From JAKZSU01 sp047517485 (GTDB lineage Bacteria > Pseudomonadota > Alphaproteobacteria > UBA7887), in the NCBI GenBank assembly GCA_047517485.1, contig JAKZSU010000005.1, forward strand, positions 1 to 18,131: a DNA stretch of 18,131 bases, read 5' to 3'. Made by a program: the position numbers and the translations under genes. The first letter of the stretch is position 1. The number at the start of each line of letters is the position of its first letter. This document shows positions 1 through 7,391 of this stretch, in pieces. Below the pieces are notes generated by a model, which was not told where the DNA came from, did not search any database, and saw nothing but the letters and a program-made list of their open reading frames with translations.

Positions 1-140
1 CCGGATCTTCAAATCCTACGAAGACATCGTCGCGCTGTGCTGCCAAGCCTCGAACAACCTCATCGACCAACCATGGAAGATCATGTCCCTCGGCATGCGC
101 AAATGGGCGCATGGGTTCTGATCAATGACCGTTGGTATTA
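1..140 (+). mobile_element. Right end of an IS630-like insertion sequence
   Basis: The transposase tail stops at 121 and is followed by about 19 bp ending in GTTGGTATTA (131-140). IS630 elements insert at TA dinucleotides, so an end at or near the TA at 139-140 would fit. The exact boundary is inferred because the matching left inverted repeat is outside the window. The stop codon of the next gene (minus strand) is only about 15 bp further on, so the element landed just behind that gene without cutting its reading frame. Confidence 0.5.
2..121 (+). CDS. IS630-like transposase, C-terminal fragment (truncated by window edge)
   Basis: An open frame enters from the left edge and ends at TGA 119-121, giving the last 39 residues of a protein. 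The peptide starts RIFKSYEDIVALCC and contains ASNNLIDQPWKI followed by GMRKWAHGF. A tail with a helical SYEDIV..CC segment, an N-N-L-I then Q-P-W-x-I stretch, and a short end around RxWA is what I associate with the C-terminus of IS630-family DDE transposases; this is recognised by pattern, not by a search. The catalytic DDE residues would lie upstream, outside the window. The frame is intact to its stop, so nothing here shows the transposase to be broken. Confidence 0.7.
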   Translation, partial: RIFKSYEDIVALCCQASNNLIDQPWKIMSLGMRKWAHGF

Positions 141-154
141 GGCCCGGAAAGACT

Positions 155-1060
155 CTAAGCCGTTCCGCCGTTCAAGAAGAAGACGCCGGCACGAAACTCG
201 CAGCTTTGGCGATGCGCCGCCCGGTCGGGTGCGCCGGGTTCCGGGAAGGCGGTGTGGAAACAGGTTTGCACCCGGGGCCGGCGATCGGTCTTGAAGCATT
301 GGAAGACCTTGAACGCGAGGACCTCGGTGCCGAGCATTTCCGGATAGAAGTACCATTTCTGGTCGGCCTTGAAGCGCAGGCCAAGCTGGTTGGTCGGCTT
401 GCCGGTGGGCGCGAAGTCCAGCAGACCGGTCGGGATCGTATCGGTGACTTCGACGGTCTTTGGGTCGCATATCGCAAGCGGCATATGGCGCAGCGGCTCG
501 TCCATCGACACCGTGCGCCAGAAATCGATCACCACGTAGCCATCAACCGCGTCGCTGTCGTACCGGTCACGCCAACGCTGGCCGATTTCGGCCGAGACGA
601 AGGCTTCCAGGGACTGCTGATAGTCGTCCGCCGATAAGCCGAAATCCTGATGAACGCCTTCGGCATAGAAGGGATTGGCGGTTCCGGGCCCGCGCCGAGC
701 AAAGGCTTGCGGGGCAAGCCGGACGTCGATCGTTCGGCCGGGAAGCAGCCGGCGGCGGATCAAGGCATCGACCTCCGGCAGATAGCGTCGCGCGATTTCG
801 CTGTCGCTGGGGTCGCGCGCCGGGTCGGGGTCCCAATCGGTCACCGACGACGTGTGGTCCAGCAGGACGAAGCCGTGGTGCTCGAAAAACGCGTGATCCG
901 AACCGGCCGGCGCCTGGCGCGGCCGCGCATCGTGAATTTCCGTGCTCGGCACCGACGCGGCGGGAAGCGTGCCCTCCCTGGCATTTTCTGTTGTCGTGAG
1001 CTGCCGCCGATCGGCGACGAAGTCCTCACCGTAAAAGCCGTGGAGCTTGACCTGAACCAT
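155..1060 (-). CDS. CmcJ/NvfI-like iron/2-oxoglutarate oxygenase
   Basis: This 301-residue soluble protein resembles the CmcJ/NvfI (GA4 desaturase-like) oxygenase family. CmcJ takes part in cephamycin 7-alpha-methoxylation and NvfI is a fungal endoperoxide-forming enzyme; both belong to non-haem Fe(II)/2-oxoglutarate-type groups. Family-like signatures are visible: an H-x-D iron motif in GVHQDF (H137, D139), FWRTV followed by PLAICD (about 180-199), YFYPEM (237-242), LAFKVF (248-253), a likely distal iron ligand in CFHTAF (H269), and a terminal arginine segment SCEFRAGVFF (R290) of the kind that holds 2-oxoglutarate. ATG at 1058-1060 begins 13 bp after the stop of the PhyH-like gene, so the two form an operon with this gene second. 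There is no clear Shine-Dalgarno sequence. The substrate is unknown. The C-terminus looks complete despite the IS next to it. Confidence 0.75.
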   Translation of the reverse strand: MVQVKLHGFYGEDFVADRRQLTTTENAREGTLPAASVPSTEIHDARPRQAPAGSDHAFFEHHGFVLLDHTSSVTDWDPDPARDPSDSEIARRYLPEVDALIRRRLLPGRTIDVRLAPQAFARRGPGTANPFYAEGVHQDFGLSADDYQQSLEAFVSAEIGQRWRDRYDSDAVDGYVVIDFWRTVSMDEPLRHMPLAICDPKTVEVTDTIPTGLLDFAPTGKPTNQLGLRFKADQKWYFYPEMLGTEVLAFKVFQCFKTDRRPRVQTCFHTAFPEPGAPDRAAHRQSCEFRAGVFFLNGGTA

Positions 1061-1073
1061 GAAAATTCGACCG

Positions 1074-2216
1074 TTAAATACTCAAATCGAGAAGATTGTA
1101 GTCGTGAATGTCGGCCTTGGCTTCTGCGGTCCAGCGATACGACTCTTCTTCACCCGCGATCGGTTTGTAGACGAACGGAGTCTCGTCGGGAAAACGTTGG
1201 CGGCGGGCGTCGATGGCGTAGCCGATTAGGCGCGCGCGGGTGCGGATGCGGTCGGCATCGTAGACCGCGGGGGCGTTGTGAATGCCGCCGCCGCTGACGT
1301 TGAGCACCGAGGCGCGGCGGTGAAAGCCGAGATTGACCGTCACCCGGCGATCCGCGCTGGTGTTGGCGAACGAGCCGTGCAGCGCTTGGCGGTTGCACAT
1401 CGCGACGTCGCCGGGCGCGCAGATCATCGGCACCGCGTCGGGCAAGCGCTCCGAACCGGCTTCGGCGACCATCGCCTTGATATCGACCTTGCCGAATCTG
1501 TGGGTTCCCGGAACCACCCAGACACCGTTGGCGGCGGTGCAACCATAGGGCTGGCCCATGAAGTTGAAGCCGTGGGTGCCCTGGTCCCAGTTCGGACTGT
1601 CCCAATGGGTAACCCCGTCTTGGTGCCAGGACACCGAGGCGCCGAGACCGGGCTCCTTGAGGAAAAGCGCTTCGTTGAACGGGACGAAATCCTCGCCGTT
1701 GATCGCCGCCGCGACTCTAAGCAGATCGGGGTGGCCATAGGCGCGCAGGCAAGCGTCGGAGAATTGCAGCGGGCCGAGGATGATGTAGACGATTTCGTCG
1801 GGCGCGTCGGCGGCCGGGGTCGGCTCGCTCATCTTGACCGGGTGGCGGCCGTTGGCGATGTCGGTGCCGCCAATCGGATCGCCGAGCGGTTTCGACCAGA
1901 ACAGGATCGGCGCCTCGCAATCCGCCGCCAGCGCCGGCCGGCCCTTGGCGTCGACGGGAGAGCCCTCCCCGGTCGGCAGCCGGTCGCGGATATCGGCCAC
2001 GTCGGCATCGATATCGGCGAGTTCGTCCGCCCCCATCACGCCCTCGAAAATATAGAAGCCGTAGCGCCAATAGGCGTCGGCGATGTCGGCCGCCAAGGCG
2101 CCGTCGGCGTCGAAGCGGATCGGCCCGCGATTGGGCAGCGCCAATGCGCGCTCAGTGCCGGCGCGGAGATAGGCCCGCATCGCCGGGTCGTCGTGTTCAG
2201 CTGCCGTCTGTGTCAT
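1074..2216 (-). CDS. Phytanoyl-CoA dioxygenase (PhyH) family protein
   Basis: This 380-residue cytoplasmic protein belongs to the PhyH family of Fe(II)/2-oxoglutarate dioxygenases, which hydroxylate small organic substrates. Visible features are the H-x-D iron motif in VSWHQDG (H198, D200), the distal histidine in ALHGSF (H280) and the 2-oxoglutarate arginine in RRVTVN (R290 or R291), with the spacing expected of a jelly-roll dioxygenase. WVVPGTHRFG (233-242) is another typical stretch of the family. ATG at 2214-2216 is the first gene after a good candidate promoter at 2252-2280, and the gene is followed 13 bp later by the CmcJ-like oxygenase. Two different iron oxygenases in tandem, divergent from a TRAP importer, suggest successive oxidation of an imported compound. 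That substrate is not identifiable from sequence; PhyH-like proteins act on very diverse molecules. Confidence 0.85.
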   Translation of the reverse strand: MTQTAAEHDDPAMRAYLRAGTERALALPNRGPIRFDADGALAADIADAYWRYGFYIFEGVMGADELADIDADVADIRDRLPTGEGSPVDAKGRPALAADCEAPILFWSKPLGDPIGGTDIANGRHPVKMSEPTPAADAPDEIVYIILGPLQFSDACLRAYGHPDLLRVAAAINGEDFVPFNEALFLKEPGLGASVSWHQDGVTHWDSPNWDQGTHGFNFMGQPYGCTAANGVWVVPGTHRFGKVDIKAMVAEAGSERLPDAVPMICAPGDVAMCNRQALHGSFANTSADRRVTVNLGFHRRASVLNVSGGGIHNAPAVYDADRIRTRARLIGYAIDARRQRFPDETPFVYKPIAGEEESYRWTAEAKADIHDYNLLDLSI

Positions 2217-2251
2217 GGCTCGCCCGAATCCTTGCGGTGATGAGGGGCGCT

Positions 2252-2280
2252 AGAATAGGCGATACGGCGCGGATCGACAA
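2252..2280 (-). promoter_or_regulatory. Candidate sigma-70-like promoter for the oxygenase operon
   Basis: On the minus strand, TTGTCG (2275-2280) is followed after exactly 17 bp by TATTCT (2252-2257). Each hexamer matches four of six consensus positions. It sits about 35 bp upstream of the PhyH-like ATG. The -35 hexamer is one half of the palindrome at 2275-2286. Inferred from motifs only. Confidence 0.4.
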
Positions 2281-2301
2281 TTGTCGGGCGCGCGGGATAC
2301 T
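2274..2301 (+). promoter_or_regulatory. Candidate sigma-70-like promoter for the TRAP operon
   Basis: TCGACA (2274-2279, five of six matches to the -35 consensus) is followed after 16 bp by GATACT (2296-2301, four of six matches to the -10 consensus), about 38 bp upstream of the TAXI start. Its -35 overlaps the same palindrome as the opposing promoter. Inferred from motifs only. Confidence 0.4.
2275..2286. promoter_or_regulatory. Perfect palindrome, candidate operator of the divergent operons
   Basis: CGACAATTGTCG is a perfect 12-bp palindrome in the 123-bp gap between the divergent phyH-like and TAXI genes. It overlaps the -35 regions inferred for both directions, so one bound dimeric regulator could control both operons. 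No regulator gene lies nearby in the window, so the partner protein is unknown. Confidence 0.45.
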
Positions 2302-2325
2302 CTTGGCGGCGTTGCGCGGATCGCT

Positions 2326-2333
2326 GGGGAGGA
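2326..2333 (+). promoter_or_regulatory. Strong ribosome binding site of the TAXI gene
   Basis: GGGGAGGA ends 6 bp before the ATG at 2340. It is among the strongest Shine-Dalgarno matches in the window and fixes the start of the TRAP solute-binding gene. Confidence 0.75.
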
Positions 2334-2339
2334 AAGCCG

Positions 2340-3473
2340 ATGAAGCGATACATGGTCGGAATTTGGTTCGCGGTGGTGGCCGCCGCCGGTGTTGCTCACG
2401 CCGAGGGATTGCCCAAAGTGTTCGCCTGGACCGCCTATGGCACCACCTCGTCGGGCTATGCGGTGTCGGTGGCGATCGGCAATGCGCTGGCGGAAGAGGG
2501 CTACAAGCTGCGCGTGGTGCCGGCGAAAAACGATATTTCGCGAATGACACCGCTCAAGTCCGGGCGGGTGCAGTTCTCGGCGATGGGGATCGGCGCCTAC
2601 CTGGCCCAGGAGGGGGTGCTCGATTTCGCCGCCAAGCGCTGGGGGCCGCAGCCGGTGCGGGTGATCATGATGTCGTGGGCCGACAGCAATACCGGGGTGA
2701 CCGCGACGGCGCGCGACGCCGGGATCGAATCCGCCGCCGATCTCAAGGGCAAGCGGGTGGCGCGGGTGTACGGCGCGCCGGCGCTCAATCAGAACATGGC
2801 GGCCTGGCTGGCCTTCGGCGGCACCGGCTGGGACGAGGTCGAGGTGGTCGAGGTGTCGGGCTGGCGCGCCTCGATCCAGGGGATTATCGACGGCACCATC
2901 GACGCGGCGATCGCGTCCACCGACTCGTCGATGCTGTTCCAGCTCGACGGCTCGCCCCGGGGATTGCGGTTTTTCCCGGCGCCGATAGGCGATACCGAGG
3001 GCTGGCGGCGGTTGCTCGAGGTGGCACCCTGGTATGCGCCGCACACCGCGACCGCCGGGGTCGGTCTGTCGGCGGCGACGCCACTCGAGGGCGCCAGCTA
3101 CGGGTATCCGATTTTGATCAAATACGCCGACGGCGATCCCCAGATGGCGTACGAGCTGGCCAAACTGCTGCACACCAAGTTCGACGCCTACAAGGACAGC
3201 CATTCCAACGCGATCGGCTGGGCGATGGCGCGCCAAGTGTTCGCCTGGATCGTGCCGTACGACGAGGGGGCGGTGCGCTATTTCAGCGAAATCGGTGCCT
3301 GGAGCGGCGAACACGAGGCCAATAATCAAGCGTTGATCGAACGCCAACTGGTGCTGGCCGAGGCGTGGGCCAGGATCAAGGACGCCGACGAAGAGGATGA
3401 GGCGTTTTACAGCCTGTGGCACGCCACACGGTCGCGCGCCCTGACCGACGCCGGTTTCGATCCGGTTTGGTAG
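2340..3473 (+). CDS. TAXI-family TRAP transporter solute-binding protein
   Basis: This 377-residue periplasmic protein should capture the substrate and deliver it to the adjacent fused TRAP permease, with uptake driven by an ion gradient. The N-terminus is a clear Sec signal peptide: MKRYM, a hydrophobic core to about residue 17, and probable cleavage after AHA (residues 18-20). The mature part has TAXI features: TSSGYAVSVAIGNAL early on, KSGRVQFSAMG, the ADLKGKRVARV strand (a conserved turn of the family), and IIDGTIDAAI in the second lobe. ATG is preceded by GGGGAGGA. The gene overlaps the likely permease start by 7 bp, so the two are probably translated together. It is transcribed divergently from two oxygenase genes, which suggests that the ligand is their substrate or a precursor of it. 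Known TAXI ligands are few (for example glutamate or dicarboxylates), so the ligand cannot be named. Confidence 0.9.
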   Translation: MKRYMVGIWFAVVAAAGVAHAEGLPKVFAWTAYGTTSSGYAVSVAIGNALAEEGYKLRVVPAKNDISRMTPLKSGRVQFSAMGIGAYLAQEGVLDFAAKRWGPQPVRVIMMSWADSNTGVTATARDAGIESAADLKGKRVARVYGAPALNQNMAAWLAFGGTGWDEVEVVEVSGWRASIQGIIDGTIDAAIASTDSSMLFQLDGSPRGLRFFPAPIGDTEGWRRLLEVAPWYAPHTATAGVGLSAATPLEGASYGYPILIKYADGDPQMAYELAKLLHTKFDAYKDSHSNAIGWAMARQVFAWIVPYDEGAVRYFSEIGAWSGEHEANNQALIERQLVLAEAWARIKDADEEDEAFYSLWHATRSRALTDAGFDPVW

Positions 3474-5575
3474 CGGCGAGCGAACCCCACGGCGGACGAT
3501 TTCGTCCGCTGAAAGGAGGGTGGCGGTGGCTGTTCGCCGCCTTCACGCTCACCGGCATGGGCCTCGCGGTCAATCAGATCTTCAGCCTCAAGTTTTTTGC
3601 CGGCGTGGTCATCCTCGACAATAGTTATCTGTATCTGCTGCTCGGGCTCTATGTGTCGCTGGTGTTCGTGATTTTTCCCGCGACCAGGCGGAGTGCGCGC
3701 GACCACGTCGCGGGGCTCGATATTCTCCTGTTCGCGCTTTGCGTCACGATCGCGGTGTATTTTTCCCTGACCGGCTTGCGCAGCATCGAGGAAGGCTGGG
3801 AGTTCGAGTCGCCGACCCTGCCGGTGGTCCTCGCCTTCGTCATGTGGGCGCTGGTGATGGAGGCGGTGCGGCGCGCGGCGGGATGGGCGATCTTCGTCAT
3901 CTTCGGCATCTTTTCGCTCTATCCGGTCTATGCCGACGCCGCCTTCATCCCGGATATGTTTTCCGGGCTCAGCCAAGACCTCGTCGGCACCGCGCGCTAT
4001 CATTTGATGAGCGAGGAATCGGTGCTCGGCATTCCGATGCGGGTGTTCGGCACGCTTATTATCGGCTTCATCATCTTCGGGGTGACCTTGCAGACCACCG
4101 GCGGCGGCAAGTTCTTTATCGATCTCGCGTTCGCCTTGTTGGGTGGGGTGCGCGGCGGTCCGGCCAAGGTGGCGATCGTCGCCAGCGGCCTGTTCGGATC
4201 CTTGAGCGGCAGCGTGGTCACCAACGTGCTGACCACCGGCGCGATGACCATCCCGGCGATGAAGCGCGCCGGCTATCCGGGCCGCACCGCGGCGGGCATC
4301 GAGGCCTGCGCCTCGACCGGCGGAGTATTGATGCCGCCGGTGATGGGCGCCACCGCGTTCGTCATGGCCTCGTTCCTCGATATCCCGTACCTGACCGTGG
4401 CGGCGGCCGCCGCCTTCCCTTCCCTGCTCTATTTTTTCGGCTTGTTCGTGCAGATCGACGCCTATGCCGCGCGTCATGATATTCGCGGCTTGCCGAAGGC
4501 CGAGCTGCCGTCGGCGTCGCGCACCCTGAAAGAGGGCTGGTATTATGTGTTCGCCTTCTTATTGCTGATCACATTGTTGGTCTATATGAAGCGCGAGGCG
4601 CACGCGCCGTTCTATGCCACCGTCGCGCTGCTCGCGCTCAGCCAGTTCGGCAAGCTCGGTCATCGCGATCCCTGGTTTTATCTATTGGGCGCGGGAATCG
4701 TCGGCTATTTGGCGGTCGTGCTCACCAGCCTCCATTTCAATGCCGCCTATGTCACCACCGCGCCGGTGGCCGCGGCGGTGCTGGTGCTGGTGTTGAGCCA
4801 GGTACCGGCGAAGATCCGGGTCTCGCTCGCCACCGTGCAAGGTTTTGTCGAGGCGAACGGCCGCCTGCTCGCCGAACTGGTGGCGATCCTCGCCGCGGTC
4901 GGGCTGATCATCGGCGGCTTGATGGTGACCGGGATGGCGGGCACCTTCTCCGGCGATCTGGTACGCCTCGCTGGCGGCGATGTGGTGCTGCTGCTGCTGA
5001 TGGGCGCGGCGACGAGCTTCATCCTCGGCGTCGGCATGACGGTGACCGCGGCGTATATCTTCCTCGCCATCGTGCTCGCGCCGGCATTGATCGACCTCGG
5101 GCTCGATCCGATCGCCGTGCATCTGTTCATTCTCTATTGGGGCATGGTGTCGTACATCACCCCGCCGGTCGCACTCGGTGCGTTCGCGGCGGCGAGCCTG
5201 GCCGGCGAGCGGCCGATCAGCACCGGCTTCGAGGCGATGCGGCTCGGCAGCGTGATCTATTTCCTGCCGTTCTTCTTCGTCCTCAATCCGGCCCTGGTTT
5301 TGAACGGATCGGCGACGGAAATTCTCATCGAAGGCACCACCGCGCTGCTCGGCATCACCCTGATCGCGTCGGGCCTGCAAGGCCACCTGGTGTGGCTGGG
5401 CTCGCTGGGTAACGCCGTGCCGGCGCTGGTGGCACGCGGCGCGCTGATCGCGGCGGGGCTGTTGCTCGCCTATCCCGAAGCGACCTCGAACCTGATCGGG
5501 CTCGCGGTCCTGGTGCCGGCGCTGGGGCTCGGGCGGATGGTCGCAAGATCGCGCTTGCCATCAGCGACCGAATGA
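3467..5575 (+). CDS. TRAP transporter fused permease (small and large membrane subunits)
   Basis: An integral membrane protein of about 702 residues, with the small (DctQ-like, about four helices) and large (DctM-like, about twelve helices) TRAP subunits in one chain, as is usual beside TAXI binding proteins. Evidence includes the N-terminal GGRFRPLKGGWRW entry, the signature GLFGSLSGSVVTNVLTTGAM with AMKRAGYPG, then STGGVLMPPVMGATAFVMA, and near the end GMVSYITPPVALGAFAAA. A hydrophobic C-terminal extension of roughly 130 residues follows. The start is uncertain. The frame is open from GTG 3416, which would overlap the TAXI gene by 58 bp; TTG 3467 overlaps by only 7 bp and still keeps the whole membrane domain, so I prefer it. 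Neither has a good Shine-Dalgarno sequence, which suggests translational coupling. The aquaporin gene follows 46 bp later. Confidence 0.88.
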   Translation: MVAASEPHGGRFRPLKGGWRWLFAAFTLTGMGLAVNQIFSLKFFAGVVILDNSYLYLLLGLYVSLVFVIFPATRRSARDHVAGLDILLFALCVTIAVYFSLTGLRSIEEGWEFESPTLPVVLAFVMWALVMEAVRRAAGWAIFVIFGIFSLYPVYADAAFIPDMFSGLSQDLVGTARYHLMSEESVLGIPMRVFGTLIIGFIIFGVTLQTTGGGKFFIDLAFALLGGVRGGPAKVAIVASGLFGSLSGSVVTNVLTTGAMTIPAMKRAGYPGRTAAGIEACASTGGVLMPPVMGATAFVMASFLDIPYLTVAAAAAFPSLLYFFGLFVQIDAYAARHDIRGLPKAELPSASRTLKEGWYYVFAFLLLITLLVYMKREAHAPFYATVALLALSQFGKLGHRDPWFYLLGAGIVGYLAVVLTSLHFNAAYVTTAPVAAAVLVLVLSQVPAKIRVSLATVQGFVEANGRLLAELVAILAAVGLIIGGLMVTGMAGTFSGDLVRLAGGDVVLLLLMGAATSFILGVGMTVTAAYIFLAIVLAPALIDLGLDPIAVHLFILYWGMVSYITPPVALGAFAAASLAGERPISTGFEAMRLGSVIYFLPFFFVLNPALVLNGSATEILIEGTTALLGITLIASGLQGHLVWLGSLGNAVPALVARGALIAAGLLLAYPEATSNLIGLAVLVPALGLGRMVARSRLPSATE

Positions 5576-5621
5576 CGATGTTGGCACGACGGAGAGTCGA
5601 GGCGCGAGGGAGCGAGAGCGC

Positions 5622-6296
5622 ATGCACTACGATTTGAGCCGCCGGGTGGCGGCGGAGCTGGTCGGCACGGCGCTGTTGCTGGCGGTGGTGGTCGGTTCGG
5701 GGATCATGGGTGAGCGGTTGGCGAGCGGCAACGTGGCGATCGCGCTGCTCGGCAATACGATTGCCACCGGCGCGATCCTCGCCGTGCTGATTCTGGTGTT
5801 CGCGCCGATCTCGGGAGCGCATTTCAATCCGGCGGTGACCTTCGCGTTCGCGCTTCGTCGCGAGATCGGCGTCACCGACGCCGGGGTTTATATTGCCACT
5901 CAGCTGGTCGGCGCGGTGGTTGGCGTGTGGTTGGCGCACGTGATGTTTTCCGAGCCGATCCTGATGCTCGGCGACGTGACCCGTACCGGGCCGGGGCAGT
6001 GGACGGCGGAGATCGTCGCGACGTTTGGTTTGGTGGCGACCATCCTCGGCTGCCTGCGCGCCCGGCCCGAAGCCGTGCCGTATGCCGTGGGGTTGTTCAT
6101 TACCGCGGGCTATTGGTTTACCTCGTCGACCAGCTTCGCCAATCCGGCGGTGACCGTGGCGCGCAGCTTGAGCGCGACGTTCGCCGGAATTCGCCCGGCC
6201 GATGCACCGGCATTCATCATCGCCCAGTTTATCGGCGCGGCGCTGGCAACGGCGCTGTTCGCCTGGCTATTCGCGGGCGGCCGCGAAGCGCGGTAG
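5622..6296 (+). CDS. Aquaporin-family (MIP) channel
   Basis: This 224-residue inner-membrane channel has the two hallmark NPA boxes of the major intrinsic protein family: GAHFNPAVT (about 66-74) and TSFANPAVT (about 166-174), each in its own half-repeat with about three membrane helices. The start MHYDLSRRVAAELVGTALLL is typical, and ATG follows a GAGGGAG purine run. The second NPA is followed by Val rather than the Arg found in classical water channels (NPAR); an Arg occurs only later in VTVARSL. This NPAVT form is seen in a bacterial subgroup sometimes found near arsenic genes, so the permeant may be an uncharged solute other than water. It is the third gene of the TAXI-TRAP run, 46 bp after the permease, with no terminator visible between them. 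A strong hairpin lies just behind its stop. Confidence 0.87.
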   Translation: MHYDLSRRVAAELVGTALLLAVVVGSGIMGERLASGNVAIALLGNTIATGAILAVLILVFAPISGAHFNPAVTFAFALRREIGVTDAGVYIATQLVGAVVGVWLAHVMFSEPILMLGDVTRTGPGQWTAEIVATFGLVATILGCLRARPEAVPYAVGLFITAGYWFTSSTSFANPAVTVARSLSATFAGIRPADAPAFIIAQFIGAALATALFAWLFAGGREAR

Positions 6297-6299
6297 TAC

Positions 6300-6332
6300 C
6301 AAACTTCGATGAGCAAGCCTCATCGAAGTTTG
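6300..6332. terminator. 14-bp perfect hairpin behind the aquaporin gene (hairpin A, copy 1)
   Basis: CAAACTTCGATGAG (6300-6313) pairs perfectly with 6319-6332 around a CAAGC loop. It lies 4 bp after the aquaporin stop. No good T-run follows on either strand, so it may act as an mRNA-end stabiliser or as part of the composite repeat element rather than as a classical intrinsic terminator. Confidence 0.65.
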
Positions 6333-6337
6333 TAGCT

Positions 6338-6396
6338 GCGTTCAAGCGCCACGCAGGCTTTCCTCGCATAAGCTCGGGCGCGCGGTCGCGCTTGCC
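6338..6396 (+). repeat. Conserved intergenic repeat core, copy 1
   Basis: A 59-bp unit starting GCGTTCAAGCGCCACGCAGG and ending CGGTCGCGCTTGCC. It is almost identical to 10982-11039 and 11073-11131. The only differences are a 1-2 nt slot after GCAGGCT (TT here) and one base in copy 3. It lies between the convergent aquaporin and znuA genes, with a hairpin on either side. Type of element not recognised. Confidence 0.85.
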
Positions 6397-6418
6397 GATC
6401 GGCAATAATTTGCCAATC
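6397..6418. repeat. Hairpin B of repeat copy 1
   Basis: GATCGGCAA (6397-6405) pairs with TTGCCAATC (6410-6418) around a TAAT loop, with one mismatch. It directly abuts the conserved core and lies 11 bp beyond the znuA stop on the minus strand, where it could serve as that gene's 3' hairpin. The left arm is also part of a 14-bp perfect palindrome, TTGCCGATCGGCAA (6392-6405). Confidence 0.5.
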
Positions 6419-6429
6419 AGATTCCGGAC

Positions 6430-7308
6430 CTACCTCCCAGCGCCGAGACAGTCCGCGATTGTCCGGGCGTCGGCGCGGAGCATGGTCGCGTAGGCTTCCG
6501 GCCCCGGCGTCACGGCACTGCCAAGCGGGTCGAGGGCGGGAAAGGTGACGTGCATTCCCTCGATCAAGGTATCGACCAGTGCCGGGGCAAATTCAGGCTC
6601 GATGAAGAGGCAGCGGACAGAGGCGTCGCGGATCCGCACGCGCAACTCCGCGACGTGGCGGGCGCTTTGCGGCTGACCGACGCGGACCGCCACCGCGCCG
6701 ATGCCGGCGAGGCCGTAGCGGCGTTCGAAATAGAGGTAGGCATCGTGAAAGGTGAGAAACGCGACATCGCGAACCGGCGCGAGCAGGGCGGCGATGTCGT
6801 GGTCGAGACGGGTCAGTCGATCGCCAAGCACGGCGGCATTGGCGCGGTAGGCCGCGGCGCGCGCGGGATCGGCGGCGGCGAGGGCTTCGGCGACCGCGTG
6901 ACCGATCGCCGCGCCATTGATCGGATCGAGCCAGATATGGGGATCGATGTCGCCGCCTTCGCGTGTCGTGTGCAGGGTAAGACCGGGGCTGTCGATCAAC
7001 GCGACGACGGTCGGCCCGTCGAGGCTGGCTAGCGGGCGGGCGAGATAGGTCTCGAGCGCCGGACCGATCCAGAAGACGATCTCGGCGACGGCGAGCGCCC
7101 GCGCCTCGCTGGGCCGCAAATGCGCGATATGGGGCGAGCCCCCTCTTCGCGCCAAGGCGACCGGCTCGGCGACCCCGTCCATCACCGCGGCAACCAGCGA
7201 GTGGATCGGGCCGATCGACGCGACAACGCGCGGCGGCTCGGCGGCACGTGCCGTGGCTGCCACGATCATTGCGGCGAGCAATGTTACCAGGGTCGATGGC
7301 CTAAACAT
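6430..7308 (-). CDS. znuA: Zinc ABC transporter, periplasmic zinc-binding protein ZnuA
   Basis: This 292-residue secreted protein is a cluster A-I metal-binding protein that hands zinc to the ZnuBC permease. The first 22 or so residues form a Sec signal peptide ending ARAAE. The zinc ligands of ZnuA are visible: H60 in SPHIAHLRPS, H124 in IDPHIWLDP and H188 in TFHDAY, with a likely acidic fourth ligand at D260. The segment before H124 (about 111-121, TLHTTREGGD) is short; the long His/Asp-rich loop of E. coli-type ZnuA is absent, while the partner ZnuC carries a His-rich tail. The gene is divergent from znuC across 83 bp, the usual arrangement for Zur-controlled zinc uptake, although I could not find a convincing Zur box. 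A manganese-binding homologue is possible, but three His ligands and the ZnuC tail favour zinc. Confidence 0.9.
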   Translation of the reverse strand: MFRPSTLVTLLAAMIVAATARAAEPPRVVASIGPIHSLVAAVMDGVAEPVALARRGGSPHIAHLRPSEARALAVAEIVFWIGPALETYLARPLASLDGPTVVALIDSPGLTLHTTREGGDIDPHIWLDPINGAAIGHAVAEALAAADPARAAAYRANAAVLGDRLTRLDHDIAALLAPVRDVAFLTFHDAYLYFERRYGLAGIGAVAVRVGQPQSARHVAELRVRIRDASVRCLFIEPEFAPALVDTLIEGMHVTFPALDPLGSAVTPGPEAYATMLRADARTIADCLGAGR

Positions 7309-7391
7309 GACAGTCCGTGGTCAGCTGCGGGGTGCCCTCGCCGCCGTTGTTACACTATGTTGGGGAGACAGCCAAAATCGGGAGATACGAG
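7309..7391. promoter_or_regulatory. Divergent znuA/znuC control region
   Basis: This 83-bp gap must hold the promoters of both zinc-uptake arms. It contains TGTTACACTATGTTG (7348-7362), whose left half resembles half of a Zur-type box (TGTTA-type) while the right half does not mirror it. GGGAG just before ATG 7392 is the ribosome site that favours this start for znuC over the upstream GTG at 7317. No clear -35/-10 pair is seen. Confidence 0.4.

Noticed and set aside
2144..3325. Long open frame (393 residues) on the plus strand overlapping the TAXI gene
   Set aside because: It is an Arg/Gly-rich shadow frame of GC-rich DNA with no family resemblance. The TAXI frame has a signal peptide, a strong ribosome site and recognisable motifs.
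3407..4477. 356-residue frame antisense to the TRAP permease
   Set aside because: It is highly charged and His/Arg/Glu-rich, as expected from reading hydrophobic membrane codons backwards; no motif seen.
6297..6429. Small protein or tRNA/sRNA gene in the aquaporin/znuA gap
   Set aside because: No cloverleaf and no start with a ribosome site. The gap is fully accounted for by hairpin A, repeat core and hairpin B.
7348..7362. Possible Zur box TGTTACACTATGTTG between znuA and znuC
   Set aside because: Only the left half resembles a Zur-type half site; the right half is not its inverse, so I list it only as part of the control region.
7317..7391. Longer ZnuC starting at GTG 7317
   Set aside because: The extra 25 residues do not resemble ZnuC, there is no ribosome site, and ATG 7392 has GGGAG upstream.
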